Shown: positions 34,011 through 43,281, counted from the stretch's first letter. The stretch: DNA of 64,000 nucleotides from an uncultured Eubacteriales bacterium (GCA_900545175.1 UQYF01000005.1:1-64000), one strand, 5' to 3'. A program made the numbers and translations. The notes: generated from the sequence alone by a model not told the origin.

Positions 34011-35732
34011 ATGTCAGGATTATCAGCGATTAATACAGTATGGGTGTTAATAGGTGCGGCACTGGTTTTCTTCATGCAGGCGGGCTTTGCAATGGTTGAG
34101 GCAGGCTTTACAAGAGCTAAAAATTCAGGAAATATCATTATGAAAAATCTTCTTGATTTAGCCATAGGAACAGTAATCTACTGGTTTGTCGGATTTGGGA
34201 TAATGTTTGGAAGCGGAACTGTTATAGGAACAATCGATTTTTTCATAACAGGAAATTATGACAATATTCTTCCGGATGGTGTGTCAATATGGACATATGT
34301 TATTTTTCAGACAGTATTCTGTGCGACAAGTGCAACAATAGTGTCGGGAGCGATGGCAGAGAGAACTAAGTTTTCTGCATATTGTATCTACAGTGCGGTT
34401 ATTTCACTTATTATTTATCCTGTGTCAGGTCACTGGATATGGGGCGGCGGCTGGCTGGCACAGCTTGGATTCCATGATTTTGCAGGTTCGACTGCGGTAC
34501 ATATGGTAGGCGGTGTTGCAGCTTTGGTAGGCGCTAAGATGCTTGGAGCGCGCATCGGAAAGTATGACAAGGATGGAAATTCAAGGGCGATACCCGGACA
34601 CAATATAGTTATAGGTGCACTCGGAGTGTTCATTTTATGGTTCTGCTGGTTCGGCTTTAACGGCTGTTCTACTGTGAATATGGAGGGTGATAACATTGCT
34701 CTTGCCGGAAGGATATTTATGAATACCAACTTAAGCGCAGCGGTTGCAAGTGTCACAACAATGATTTTTACATGGATAAGGTACAGAAAGCCTGATGTAT
34801 CTATGACACTTAACGGAGCTTTGGCAGGGCTTGTCGGAATAACAGCCGGCTGCGATATGGTAAGTCCGGCAGGTGCCGCATTTATAGGTCTTGTATGCGG
34901 GATTGTGATTGTGCTTGCGGTAGAATTCATAGACAGAAAATGTAAAATTGATGACCCGGTAGGTGCAATCAGTGTACACGGTGTATGTGGTATGCTTGGC
35001 ACTGTCATGACAGGTCTTTTGTCAGAGTCGGAAGGACTGTTTTACGGAAAAGGATTTGGATTTTTCGCAGTTCAGGTTCTCGGTGTGGCGGCAGTTATTT
35101 TGTGGGTTGTGATTACTTCATTTATATTGTTTAAAATTATCGACAAGACGGTCGGACTGCGCGTTTCAAAGCGTGAGGAGATTGAAGGACTTGATACTAA
35201 TGAACATGGACTTTCAAATGCCTACGCTGACTTCCTTCCGAATGTTCAGGTTGATTCACTCGCAGGTGATTTTGCACAGGTCAGTGGACTTGAGAAGCCT
35301 ACAGATGTCCCTGTTGATGTTGCGATTCCGATTGCAGCTGCTTCGGATTACAGTGAGGCTGATAAGAAGGGAATTCTTACAAGAATAGATATCATATTAA
35401 AACAGTCAAAATTTGAAGAACTAAAGGATGCGATGAACGATATCGGTGTAACAGGCATGACTGTCACACAGGTGCTTGGCTGTGGTATACAAAAGGGTGC
35501 TACAGAGTATTACAGAGGCGTTCCTGTGGACATTCAGCTTCTACCGAAAGTGAAGGTTGAGATAATAGTTGCAAAGGTTCCTGTTGAGCAGGTTGTATCA
35601 ACTGCAAGAAAGGTTCTCTACACAGGACATATCGGAGATGGCAAGATATTTATCTATGATGTGAGGGATTGTGTGAGAGTGAGAACGGGCGAAACAGGAT
35701 ATGACGCTATGCAGGGAATAAATGAAGCGTGA
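34011..35732 (+). CDS. ammonium channel fused to a PII-like domain
   Basis: A 573-residue membrane protein. Residues about 1-400 are an Amt/Mep ammonium channel with eleven membrane segments (FMQAGFAMVEAGFTRAKNSG, GHWIWGGGWL, DFAGSTAVHMVGG with the pore His, WFCWFGFNGCST, and a second pore-His region SVHGVCGMLG). Residues about 400-455 link to a GlnB/PII domain (about 456-570: RIDIILKQSKFEEL, GMTVTQVLGCGIQKG, TEYYRG, LPKVKVEIIV, IGDGKIFIYDV, VRVRTGE). PII normally plugs the channel from the cytoplasm, so this is a built-in regulator. The uridylylated Tyr of classical PII (in GAEY) is missing; the T-loop reads GVPVDIQ. I chose the ATG at 34011 behind GAGAGGTGG; an ATG at 33990 touching the upstream stop has no ribosome site. 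Confidence 0.93.
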   Translation: MSGLSAINTVWVLIGAALVFFMQAGFAMVEAGFTRAKNSGNIIMKNLLDLAIGTVIYWFVGFGIMFGSGTVIGTIDFFITGNYDNILPDGVSIWTYVIFQTVFCATSATIVSGAMAERTKFSAYCIYSAVISLIIYPVSGHWIWGGGWLAQLGFHDFAGSTAVHMVGGVAALVGAKMLGARIGKYDKDGNSRAIPGHNIVIGALGVFILWFCWFGFNGCSTVNMEGDNIALAGRIFMNTNLSAAVASVTTMIFTWIRYRKPDVSMTLNGALAGLVGITAGCDMVSPAGAAFIGLVCGIVIVLAVEFIDRKCKIDDPVGAISVHGVCGMLGTVMTGLLSESEGLFYGKGFGFFAVQVLGVAAVILWVVITSFILFKIIDKTVGLRVSKREEIEGLDTNEHGLSNAYADFLPNVQVDSLAGDFAQVSGLEKPTDVPVDVAIPIAAASDYSEADKKGILTRIDIILKQSKFEELKDAMNDIGVTGMTVTQVLGCGIQKGATEYYRGVPVDIQLLPKVKVEIIVAKVPVEQVVSTARKVLYTGHIGDGKIFIYDVRDCVRVRTGETGYDAMQGINEA

Positions 35733-35776
35733 TTGTGCGTTCATAAAGACAACTGATATAAGGAGGAGCAGGCATT

Positions 35777-36787
35777 ATGAAGGTTGTTGTATGTCAGGGA
35801 GAGACAACCGGCTATCCGTCAAGGGATGAGCTGGTTGCTCTCTGGAAGGAAGAGATAGGTAAGATACCTGAGGTTGATGAGCTTGTAGTAAGAGAAAATT
35901 TTGATTATGAAAAAGTTGATGAGATTGCGGACGATGCAGATGCACTCATCGGTGTATGGATAAAGGATGGATTTTATACGGATGAATTTTTTGACAGGCA
36001 TAAAAAGCTTAAATATATCGCAACAACAGCTCATGGCTTTGGAAAGATTGATGCGGAGTGTGCAAAAAGACATGGAGTCACTTTTACTAATACTATATAT
36101 GGAAACGTAACCATAGCACAGTATGCGATGGCACTTCTTATGAATATATGCCACAGGATTGACGCATTAAACGACATGTACCGGGAGGCATGTGATGAAC
36201 ATAAGAATGTGATGATGGGAAGGAATCTTCCAAGACAGATAAGACAGATTGAGCTGTATGAAAAGACAATAGGAATTGTAGGCTTAGGAGCTATCGGACT
36301 TTGTATGGCCCGGATGGCAGCAGGCTTTGGAATGAAGGTTATAGCATATAACCACCACAAAAAGACAGGTTCGGAATATGATTTTGTCGAGCAGGTTTCC
36401 CTTGACGAGCTGTTAAGAAGGTCGGATGTCATATCTATACATTGCCCATCAACGGATGAGACAAGAGGAATGATTGACAAGAATGTGATTAATAAGATGA
36501 AGGACGGAGTAATCCTTATCAACACTGCAAGAGGTGATATCATAGTTGAGGATGACTTGGTGGATGCGCTGAATTCAGGAAAAGTATATGCGGCAGGACT
36601 TGATGTTGTATGTAACGAGCCGGTTGTACAGAGAATACCGCTTATGGACTGTCCGAATGCAATCATTACACCTCATATGGCGTGGGCTCCGGCTGAGGCA
36701 AGATACAGGACAGTTAGGATAGCATCAGATAATCTAAAAAACTGGATTGAGGGTCATCCGACAAGTGTTATTAACGGAAAGGGCTGA
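35777..36787 (+). CDS. D-isomer-specific 2-hydroxyacid dehydrogenase
   Basis: A 336-residue cytoplasmic NAD(P)-dependent oxidoreductase of the phosphoglycerate/D-lactate dehydrogenase superfamily. It shows the Rossmann motif GIVGLGAIG near 157 and the catalytic residues Arg in INTARGD (near 255), Glu in VCNEPV (near 284) and His in TPHMAWAP (near 302). After the second strand it reads IAYNHHKK, without the acidic residue typical of NAD specificity, so NADP use is possible. AAGGAGGAG precedes the ATG. It is four bases before a MATE gene and followed by an aminotransferase; a common pathway is conceivable but not shown. Confidence 0.88.
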   Translation: MKVVVCQGETTGYPSRDELVALWKEEIGKIPEVDELVVRENFDYEKVDEIADDADALIGVWIKDGFYTDEFFDRHKKLKYIATTAHGFGKIDAECAKRHGVTFTNTIYGNVTIAQYAMALLMNICHRIDALNDMYREACDEHKNVMMGRNLPRQIRQIELYEKTIGIVGLGAIGLCMARMAAGFGMKVIAYNHHKKTGSEYDFVEQVSLDELLRRSDVISIHCPSTDETRGMIDKNVINKMKDGVILINTARGDIIVEDDLVDALNSGKVYAAGLDVVCNEPVVQRIPLMDCPNAIITPHMAWAPAEARYRTVRIASDNLKNWIEGHPTSVINGKG

Positions 36788-36791
36788 TTAA

Positions 36792-38240
36792 ATGGCGGTA
36801 AATGAGAGAACTCTGAAGATGGGAAGTGCACCGATATTTCCACTGCTTGTCTCAATGGCTGTACCGGGACTTTTAGGAACACTGACTACATATCTGTACC
36901 GTACTGTCGACCAGATATTTGTCGGAAATTTTGTAGGGCGCACTGCACTAGGCGGCATATCGGTGCTTTCACCGTTTAACAATGTTATAATTGCACTCTC
37001 ACTTTTTATCACTGTCGGCGGAACCTCGCTTTTAGCACTTACAATGGGGCGGAAGGATTATGATGAGGCAAACAAGCTGTTTGCCAATATAGTGATTCAA
37101 GCGATTGCAATGGCACTTATAGTCTCGGTACTTTTCTTTGTATTTGCCAGGCTTTTTGTCGGCGTGTGTGGAGCAAAGAAAGGCACACAGACTTATGAGT
37201 ACGCTGTGCTATACTTAAAGATTGTCACATGCGGGCAGGTCTTTAACATGTTAAATCAAGGACTTGCAGCGATAATAAGGACTGAGGGCGCAGCAAAATA
37301 TTCGATGTTTGCAAATATTGTAGGTGCTTTTTTTAATATAGTACTCGATGCACTTCTCATAATTGTATTTAAAATGGGAGTTGCAGGTGCTGCGATAGCA
37401 ACGATAGTGAGCCAGCTTATGGGAGCAGCGTTCAGTGCAGCATTTTTTTTAACAGGAAAAAGTTCATTAAGATGGGCAGGCTTTGCGGTGGTTGATGTAA
37501 GGCAGATGTTATATATAGCTAAAATGGGTATTGCGCCTTCAATATTTCAGATGTTGTCATTGTTTACCAATATTCTTTTAAATAAATCACTTCAGTACTA
37601 TGGAGATTTAGATCCGGTATATTCATTGATTGGCGGCGGAGAGCTGTGCATATCGGCAGTTGCCATAGTTAACACGGTTGATAGTTTTATTGTTTCAATG
37701 ACATCGGGAATCAATCAGGCTGTATCACCTTTGATAAGTTATAATTATGGTGCTAAGAATTATTCCAGAGTAAGAAAAGCTTCGCTTTGTTCACAGGCTA
37801 TGGCAGGAGTGTTTGCGATAGTGATATGGTCGGCTATGATGCTTGCACCTGAATTTGTGTGCAGCCTGTTCGGAAAAGGCGATGAGGCACTGATAAGTTA
37901 TGGTGCGATGGCAATGAGAGCCTGCAAGATGTTCGCACTTTTCGGAGGCTTCCAGATGCTTGTGAGCATGTATTTCAGTTCAATAGGAAAGCCGCAGGTT
38001 GCGACATTTGTATCAATATCAAGGCATGGACTTTTTCTTATTCCGGCGATGCTTATAATACCGCAGTTTATGGGACTTAAAGGTGTCCTTTATGCTAATT
38101 CGGTCTCCGATGGCTGTTCACTTATAGTAGTGTCACTTATGTATTTACATGAGATGAGAAGATTATCTAAGCTTAAGGATGGAGAAGAGATACCTTCAAA
38201 AAGGTTGATCAATATATCTAAAAAGAGTCTTACAGAATAG
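36792..38240 (+). CDS. MATE family efflux transporter
   Basis: A 482-residue polytopic membrane protein with about twelve membrane segments in two homologous halves (PLLVSMAVPGLLGTLTTYLY at the start; PSIFQMLSLFTNILLNKSL at the start of the second half; GINQAVSPLISYNYGAKNY). MATE proteins export cationic compounds in exchange for Na+ or H+. Only four bases separate it from the dehydrogenase and no strong ribosome site is seen, so translation may be coupled. The substrate is unknown. Confidence 0.92.
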   Translation: MAVNERTLKMGSAPIFPLLVSMAVPGLLGTLTTYLYRTVDQIFVGNFVGRTALGGISVLSPFNNVIIALSLFITVGGTSLLALTMGRKDYDEANKLFANIVIQAIAMALIVSVLFFVFARLFVGVCGAKKGTQTYEYAVLYLKIVTCGQVFNMLNQGLAAIIRTEGAAKYSMFANIVGAFFNIVLDALLIIVFKMGVAGAAIATIVSQLMGAAFSAAFFLTGKSSLRWAGFAVVDVRQMLYIAKMGIAPSIFQMLSLFTNILLNKSLQYYGDLDPVYSLIGGGELCISAVAIVNTVDSFIVSMTSGINQAVSPLISYNYGAKNYSRVRKASLCSQAMAGVFAIVIWSAMMLAPEFVCSLFGKGDEALISYGAMAMRACKMFALFGGFQMLVSMYFSSIGKPQVATFVSISRHGLFLIPAMLIIPQFMGLKGVLYANSVSDGCSLIVVSLMYLHEMRRLSKLKDGEEIPSKRLINISKKSLTE

Positions 38241-38252
38241 GGAGGATTAATT

Positions 38253-39335
38253 ATGAACATTGAAAAATTAATGAGCGAAAATGCTGCAAAGAAGCCGGCA
38301 AGCAGGAGAGCAAGCAATGTAACGGCAAATGTAGATTTTTCAAAGCTTATCAGGATGGGATTTAATGAGCATCCTTACGGAATGTCACCGAAGGCTCTTG
38401 AGATTATGAAGGCTGAGACTGAAAAATCCAACTTTTACGGAGATTTCGGAAAGGGTGCGCTAAAGAAGGCAATAGCGGATTTTTACGGTCTTGATTTTGC
38501 AAATGTAGCTGCCTCAGCCGGTTCAAGCCCGCTTATCGAGACGATAGGCTGTGCATTTTTAAATCCTGGTGATGAAGTCTTAATGTGCCCTACATTTGCG
38601 GCATTTATAGATATGGCGCAGATAAGGCAGGCTGTTCCTGTTGTCGTTCCGTTAAATGAAGACAAGACTTATGACCTTGACGGACTTTACAATGCGATAA
38701 CAAAGAAAACAAAAATAATAGTTGTATGTAATCCGAACAATCCTACAGGTACATATGTGGGAAGAAAGCAGGTAGTCGATTTTATCAAAAAGGTTCCTGA
38801 TGACATTATTGTGCTGATGGACGAGGCGTATCTTGAGTTTGCAACCGCTAAGGACTGCCAGAGCATGTACCCTCTTATAAAAGAGATGCCTGATAAGCCT
38901 ATTATTGTTCTTAAGACATTTTCAAAATATTATGGTATGGCAGGTGTGCGTGTCGGGTATGCACTTGCTGCACCGGAGCTTATAGCTGCCATCGAAAAGT
39001 GTCCGAGTGCGATGATAAGCAAGGCAGGGCAGGCAGGAGCGGTTGCAGCACTTGAGGATCAGGAATATTATCAGGAGGTTAAGAAAAAAATCGTTGAAGG
39101 AATGACATATCTAGAGACGCAGATGGCAGAGCTAGGATGTAAGGTATATCATTCACAGACTAACTTTATATTATTTGACCCTCATATTGACGCACAGCTT
39201 GTGCGTTCTAAGATGATGGAGGCCGGAATAATGATATCTGCACCAGGGCTGTGCAGAGTATCTGTCAGCACAATGGATAACAACAGATTATTTATAAAGA
39301 CCCTGAAAGAAATTATGGGAAAGCAGCCTGATTGA
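38253..39335 (+). CDS. class I/II PLP aminotransferase, histidinol-phosphate type
   Basis: A 360-residue PLP enzyme resembling HisC and related amino-acid transaminases: GFNEHPYGMSPKALE, GSSPLIETIG, NPNNPTGTY (Asn), LMDEAYLEF (Asp), and LKTFSKYYGMAGVRVGY with the Schiff-base Lys near 225, ending with an Arg in LCRVSVST. No his genes are nearby, so a role in histidine synthesis is not supported by context. Adjacent genes suggest amino/keto/hydroxy acid interconversion. AGGGAGGA precedes the ATG. Confidence 0.85.
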   Translation: MNIEKLMSENAAKKPASRRASNVTANVDFSKLIRMGFNEHPYGMSPKALEIMKAETEKSNFYGDFGKGALKKAIADFYGLDFANVAASAGSSPLIETIGCAFLNPGDEVLMCPTFAAFIDMAQIRQAVPVVVPLNEDKTYDLDGLYNAITKKTKIIVVCNPNNPTGTYVGRKQVVDFIKKVPDDIIVLMDEAYLEFATAKDCQSMYPLIKEMPDKPIIVLKTFSKYYGMAGVRVGYALAAPELIAAIEKCPSAMISKAGQAGAVAALEDQEYYQEVKKKIVEGMTYLETQMAELGCKVYHSQTNFILFDPHIDAQLVRSKMMEAGIMISAPGLCRVSVSTMDNNRLFIKTLKEIMGKQPD

Positions 39336-39396
39336 AAATGCTGTGCAGGACTTAAAAATTCAGCTTGACAATTCATATGCGTTTAATTATTATTAG

Positions 39397-39464
39397 TTCA
39401 TAAAATAAGAGATGCGAAGCATCAATTTTTTATGAGCATGAAGCGAAAGCGGATTGCAGATATC
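39397..39464 (+). repeat. hairpin-plus-tail repeat, copy 2
   Basis: A small hairpin GATGC-GAA-GCATC (39411-39423) sits inside a longer TCATAAAA/TTTTATGA stem. It is followed by ATGAGCATGAAGCGAAAGC and GGATTGCAGATATC. It shares its tail with 63385-63450 and more loosely with 26141-26320. Confidence 0.8.
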
Positions 39465-39489
39465 ATTGACTATATGAAAAAGCTATGAA

Positions 39490-39795
39490 GGGAAGAAGTA
39501 GATATTTTTAGGAGCCTACAGAGAGCTGCCGGGTGGTGAGAGGCGCACAGGTAACGGAATATTGAATACATCCTAGAGCATTGCACCGAAAGAAAGATAA
39601 TTTTTTTAGTAGGCTGTGACGGCAGCACCCGTTATAGTGCAGAGGTATCGATTAAAAGTGTGAAGGATTACTTCTGAAACAGCTTTTGGTCTGTACTTGG
39701 TGAGGCACCGGATGTGAGTTCGGTGTGAAGTAAGGTGGTAACACGTTTATATACGTCCTTACAGTAGTAATCGCTGCTGTAAGGATTTTTTTATT
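39490..39795 (+). ncRNA. tyrosine T-box riboswitch leader
   Basis: A roughly 300-base leader with T-box features: Stem I followed by a specifier region GAATACATCC with the Tyr codon TAC at 39567-39569. The antiterminator T-box sequence is TAAGGTGGTAACACG (39731-39745). The terminator CCTTACAG (39757-39764) pairs with CTGTAAGG (39777-39784) and is followed by seven Ts. The specifier agrees with the downstream tyrS. Uncharged tRNA-Tyr would pair with it and allow read-through. Confidence 0.93.
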
Positions 39796-39852
39796 CTTTG
39801 AGCAGCGCATATAATTTGGTAAGTGTGCGGCTTAGCACGGAAAGGACAAAAA

Positions 39853-41073
39853 ATGGGTATTTACGAAGAGCTTAAGGCAAGAGGTCTTATAGCACAGGTA
39901 ACAAATGAAGAAGAAATCAGCAAGATGATCAATGAAGGAAAGGCTACCTTCTATATAGGATTTGACTGTACGGCTGATTCTCTTACAGCAGGACATTTTA
40001 TGGCGCTTACACTTATGAAACGTCTTCAGATGGCAGGAAATAAGCCGATCGCATTAATCGGCGGCGGAACAACCATGATAGGTGACCCTTCCGGAAGAAC
40101 CGATATGCGTAAGATGCTTACGAAGGAAGATATTGAGCATAATGCTGAATGTTTCAAGAGACAGATGGAGAGATTTATTGACTTTAGTGATGGAAAAGCT
40201 CTTATGGTAAACAATGCCGACTGGCTTTTAAATCTCAACTATGTTGAACTGCTTCGTGAAGTCGGAGCATGCTTTAGTGTCAACAATATGCTTCGTGCAG
40301 AGTGCTATAAGCAGAGAATGGAGAAGGGACTCTCATTCCTTGAGTTTAACTACATGATAATGCAGAGCTATGACTTCTATATGTTATACCAGAAATACGG
40401 CTGTAACATGGAGTTCGGCGGAGATGACCAGTGGAGCAACATGCTCGGAGGAACAGAGCTTATCCGCCGTAAGCTAGGTAAGGATGCACATGCCATGACA
40501 ATAACGCTTCTCACCGATTCTAACGGTAAGAAGATGGGAAAGACTGCCGGAAACGCTGTATGGCTTGACCCTGATAAGACTTCACCTTACGATTTCTTCC
40601 AGTATTGGAGAAATGTTGACGATGCAGATGTAATGAAGTGCATTAAGATGCTCACATTTATTCCGCTTGAGGAGATTGAAAGGATGGAGAGCTGGGAAGG
40701 CAGCCAATTAAATGAAGCTAAGATGATTCTCGCATACGAGCTTACCAAGCTTGTTCACGGCGAGGAGGAAGCTGATAAGGCTAAGGCAGGCGCACTTGCA
40801 ATATTCGGTGGTTCAGGAGACTCATCGAACATGCCTACAGTTGAGATTGAGGAAGCTGATTTCAGGGATGGCTTTGTTGATATACAGACACTTCTTGTAA
40901 AGGCAGGTCTTTGTCAGTCACGCGGCGATGCAAGAAGAAATGTTGAGCAGGGCGGCGTTACAGCCAATGATGTGAAGGCAACGCTTGACACAAAGTTTGC
41001 CAAGGCTGATTTCGGTGATGGAATCGTTGTAAGAAGAGGAAAGAAGAGCTTTAAGAAGGCAGTTCTCAAGTAG
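39853..41073 (+). CDS. tyrS: tyrosyl-tRNA synthetase
   Basis: Charges tRNA-Tyr. The 406-residue class I enzyme starts MGIYEELKARGLIAQVT and has the Rossmann core with a HIGH-like ADSLTAGHFM near 40, GDPSGRT, the Tyr-binding YMIMQSYDFYML then GGDDQWSN, the KMSKS-like KKMGKT near 230, and a C-terminal S4 RNA-binding domain (about 340-406, SRGDARRNVEQGGV). The ATG at 39853 is behind GGAAAGGAC and fits the family start; the frame opens ten codons earlier without support. Regulated by the upstream Tyr T-box. Confidence 0.97.
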   Translation: MGIYEELKARGLIAQVTNEEEISKMINEGKATFYIGFDCTADSLTAGHFMALTLMKRLQMAGNKPIALIGGGTTMIGDPSGRTDMRKMLTKEDIEHNAECFKRQMERFIDFSDGKALMVNNADWLLNLNYVELLREVGACFSVNNMLRAECYKQRMEKGLSFLEFNYMIMQSYDFYMLYQKYGCNMEFGGDDQWSNMLGGTELIRRKLGKDAHAMTITLLTDSNGKKMGKTAGNAVWLDPDKTSPYDFFQYWRNVDDADVMKCIKMLTFIPLEEIERMESWEGSQLNEAKMILAYELTKLVHGEEEADKAKAGALAIFGGSGDSSNMPTVEIEEADFRDGFVDIQTLLVKAGLCQSRGDARRNVEQGGVTANDVKATLDTKFAKADFGDGIVVRRGKKSFKKAVLK

Positions 41074-41100
41074 AGGGAGCGTTCATAGGATCTTAAACAG

Positions 41101-41140
41101 CAGACCGTAAGAGAGAAATTTGTTCTTACGGTCTGTTTTC
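41101..41140 (+). terminator. intrinsic terminator after tyrS
   Basis: CAGACCGTAAGA (41101-41112) pairs perfectly with TCTTACGGTCTG (41124-41135), followed by TTTTC. Confidence 0.9.
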
Positions 41141-41207
41141 TATTTTATGGTTCCGGTGTCAAAACATGCTAATCATTTTATAAAATAATTTATTATTTTT
41201 TAAATAG

Positions 41208-41240
41208 TATATTGCAATATATAATAGCTTGTGATATGAT
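41208..41240 (+). promoter_or_regulatory. promoter and palindromic operator of the padR operon
   Basis: The -35 box TTGCAA (41212-41217), 17 bases, -10 TATGAT (41235-41240) with TGA extension. The -35 box is the centre of a perfect 14-bp palindrome TATATTGCAATATA (41208-41221), a likely binding site, perhaps for the PadR protein itself. Confidence 0.65.
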
Positions 41241-41344
41241 ACAATAAATTCATCAGAGAAGAACTGAAAAGTGCTTTATTCTATCGGATGGTTTTTTGAT
41301 GAATTGACAGGTCGGATATTATAATTAAGGAAGGGAGTGTTTAC

Positions 41345-41653
41345 ATGAATACGCAGATGAAGAAGGGTGTTTTGGAGCTGTGTGTTCTCTCGATGTTAAA
41401 TCGCAGTGACAAGTACGGATATGAGCTTACGGAGAGCTTGTCTGAGGAGATGTCGATAGCGCCTGGGACATTGTATCTTATACTTAAAAGGCTCAAGGAT
41501 GACGATTGTGTCGAGACATATTTAGTGGAGTCGGAGTCAGGTCCGGCGAGGAAATATTATCACCTGACAGATAAGGGAATACAGAGTCTGGAACAACAGA
41601 AAAACGACTGGCAGCAATTTATAAAGATTGTCGGCAAGTTCATAGGCGAGTAG
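41345..41653 (+). CDS. PadR family transcriptional regulator
   Basis: A 102-residue winged-helix DNA-binding protein consisting of the PadR core: KKGVLELCVLSML, GYELTESL, APGTLYLILKRLKDDD (recognition helix and wing) and ARKYYHLTDKG, with a short C-terminal dimerisation helix (subfamily 2). PadR proteins often repress a neighbouring membrane or exporter operon and are released by a ligand. It sits 18 bases before a DUF1700/DUF4097 gene and upstream of an exporter pair. GGGAG lies seven bases before the ATG. Confidence 0.92.
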   Translation: MNTQMKKGVLELCVLSMLNRSDKYGYELTESLSEEMSIAPGTLYLILKRLKDDDCVETYLVESESGPARKYYHLTDKGIQSLEQQKNDWQQFIKIVGKFIGE

Positions 41654-41671
41654 TAGAGGGAGGAAAGATTT

Positions 41672-43108
41672 ATGACAAGAGCAGAATATATGGAAGAGCT
41701 TGCGAAGGCACTTAAGGATTATGACGAGGATTTTGCATTAGATATTATCGGGGATTACAGGAGACATTTCGATGAGGCGGCTGCTGACGGAAGAAGTGAG
41801 GAGTCAGTATGTGAGGAGTTAGGAAGCGTAGAGGATTTTATAAGGGATATACCGGAGGAGTTTAAAAGAAACAGTGAGCCAGATGAGAAGGAGCAGGACG
41901 ATGCTGAATTTTCTGAGAAAGCCGGAGAAGAGGCACATTCAACAGGAAAGAATGATGATATCACGGACGATTTTGAAAAGCTTGCAAGTGACATAGGCAA
42001 GCTTGTAAACGAAGCCGGAAGGATGGCAGGCAAGGCCGGTGTAGCCGCCGGAAAAGCTGCAATCAAGGCGGCAAAAAGTGCTGATTCAGCTATAAGTAAG
42101 CTAAGCGAAGTTATATCTGACAAGATAAATGAAGCGATGGAAGATAAGACATCAGACATTTTTGATTCGGACGAGGGCAGTGATGATGAAGGTGGCAAAG
42201 CTGCCAAGGATATAGCAGGTGGCATGAACCTTGACAAGGATGACATTTTTGAAGAAAAGACAGATGACAATACTCTCATAGTATGCAGCTATACCGGCAT
42301 CAGAGGAATCAAGATGAGTGTAGTAGAACCACATGTGGAACTTACACAGAGTGATACGGATGCAGTGACAATCACATTGTCAAGACCTCTTACTAAGAAG
42401 GAAAAGATGTATATGAGTCCTGTTGTGACTGTGGAGGACGGAATACTTAAGGTTAAACAGGAGAACAAAAGCAGGGCGTTCTCATTCCTCAATAATATTG
42501 GAAATGCACCTCTCATATATTATGTAAATATTCCTGCAAAATTTGAAAAAATCAATATTTCTACGGTCAGCGGCGGCATAATTATTCAGAGTCAGATAGT
42601 AACAGACGGCTGTAAGCTCTCAACAGTAAGTGGCTCGATAAAGACAGAATATGAAATACAAGCTGACAAAATAAAGCTTAATACGGTGAGTGGCTCTATA
42701 AAAACAGGTATGCTGTTATATGCAAAGAAACAGGAGTTGAGTTCTGTGAGCGGAAGCATAAAAGCTGTGGCAGGGCAGGACAGCTTCAGTTTAGATACTG
42801 TCAGCGGATCGGTCAAACTTGCTATAGCTGCACCCTGCAGTGGAAATATAAATACGGTTTCCGGTTCAATAGTGATTAATCTCCTAGCTGACATAGGAAT
42901 TGACATAAAGAGTTCAGGGATGAGCGGATCCATGAAGCTGATGACAGATAAGCATGTTGATTGGAATAATGGTGAGAATGAAAAGAATGTTCATTTCGGA
43001 TTCTCAAAATCAGACAGACATGCGATATTCGGGGATGGCTTAGCAAGAGTGACAACAGGCTCCGTAAGCGGTTCGGTGAAGGTATACGATTTCGGAAAAA
43101 TGGAATAG
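41672..43108 (+). CDS. DUF1700 (HAAS)-DUF4097 protein with VSGS beta-helix repeats
   Basis: A 478-residue protein often found next to PadR genes. Residues 1-65 are the DUF1700/HAAS helical domain (MTRAEYMEELAKALKDY, EELGSVEDFIRDIPEEF). An acidic segment (about 70-100), an Ala/Lys-rich helix (about 105-150) and a second acidic stretch follow. Residues about 200-478 are a DUF4097 right-handed beta-helix with regularly spaced TVSGSIK-type repeats (at least seven). No signal peptide or clear membrane segment is seen, so it is probably intracellular despite the 'putative adhesin' label of the family. It may work with PadR in envelope-stress sensing. Confidence 0.85.
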   Translation: MTRAEYMEELAKALKDYDEDFALDIIGDYRRHFDEAAADGRSEESVCEELGSVEDFIRDIPEEFKRNSEPDEKEQDDAEFSEKAGEEAHSTGKNDDITDDFEKLASDIGKLVNEAGRMAGKAGVAAGKAAIKAAKSADSAISKLSEVISDKINEAMEDKTSDIFDSDEGSDDEGGKAAKDIAGGMNLDKDDIFEEKTDDNTLIVCSYTGIRGIKMSVVEPHVELTQSDTDAVTITLSRPLTKKEKMYMSPVVTVEDGILKVKQENKSRAFSFLNNIGNAPLIYYVNIPAKFEKINISTVSGGIIIQSQIVTDGCKLSTVSGSIKTEYEIQADKIKLNTVSGSIKTGMLLYAKKQELSSVSGSIKAVAGQDSFSLDTVSGSVKLAIAAPCSGNINTVSGSIVINLLADIGIDIKSSGMSGSMKLMTDKHVDWNNGENEKNVHFGFSKSDRHAIFGDGLARVTTGSVSGSVKVYDFGKME

Positions 43109-43115
43109 TAAGCGT

Positions 43116-43172
43116 AGGACAGAGGGGTGTGACATTATTGTATAACAATGTTGTCACACCCCTTTGTCTTAT
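43116..43172 (+). terminator. large hairpin after the DUF4097 gene (REP-related)
   Basis: AGGACAGAGGGGTGTGACA (43116-43134) pairs with TGTCACACCCCTTTGTCTT (43152-43170), with an inner TTGT/ACAA stem. The outer arms resemble the REP-like palindromes of 19306 and 28118, so the element may be a REP copy used as a transcription end. Confidence 0.7.
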
Positions 43173-43206
43173 TTATAAAGGTTGTATTAACTTTTTATAA
43201 AGTCCA

Positions 43207-43235
43207 TTGACTTAGGAATTTGAGGGTGGCATTAT
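43207..43235 (+). promoter_or_regulatory. possible promoter of the second exporter pair
   Basis: TTGACT (43207-43212), 17 bases, CATTAT (43230-43235). The -10 match is 4 of 6. Confidence 0.4.
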
Positions 43236-43281
43236 TGCTTATAAACACAAAAAGAATGCAAAATTGGAAATGGAGACTATT

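Noticed and set aside
38253..39335. Aminotransferase as HisC of histidine synthesis
   Set aside because: No histidine genes are nearby and the fold is shared by many transaminases; only the type is claimed.
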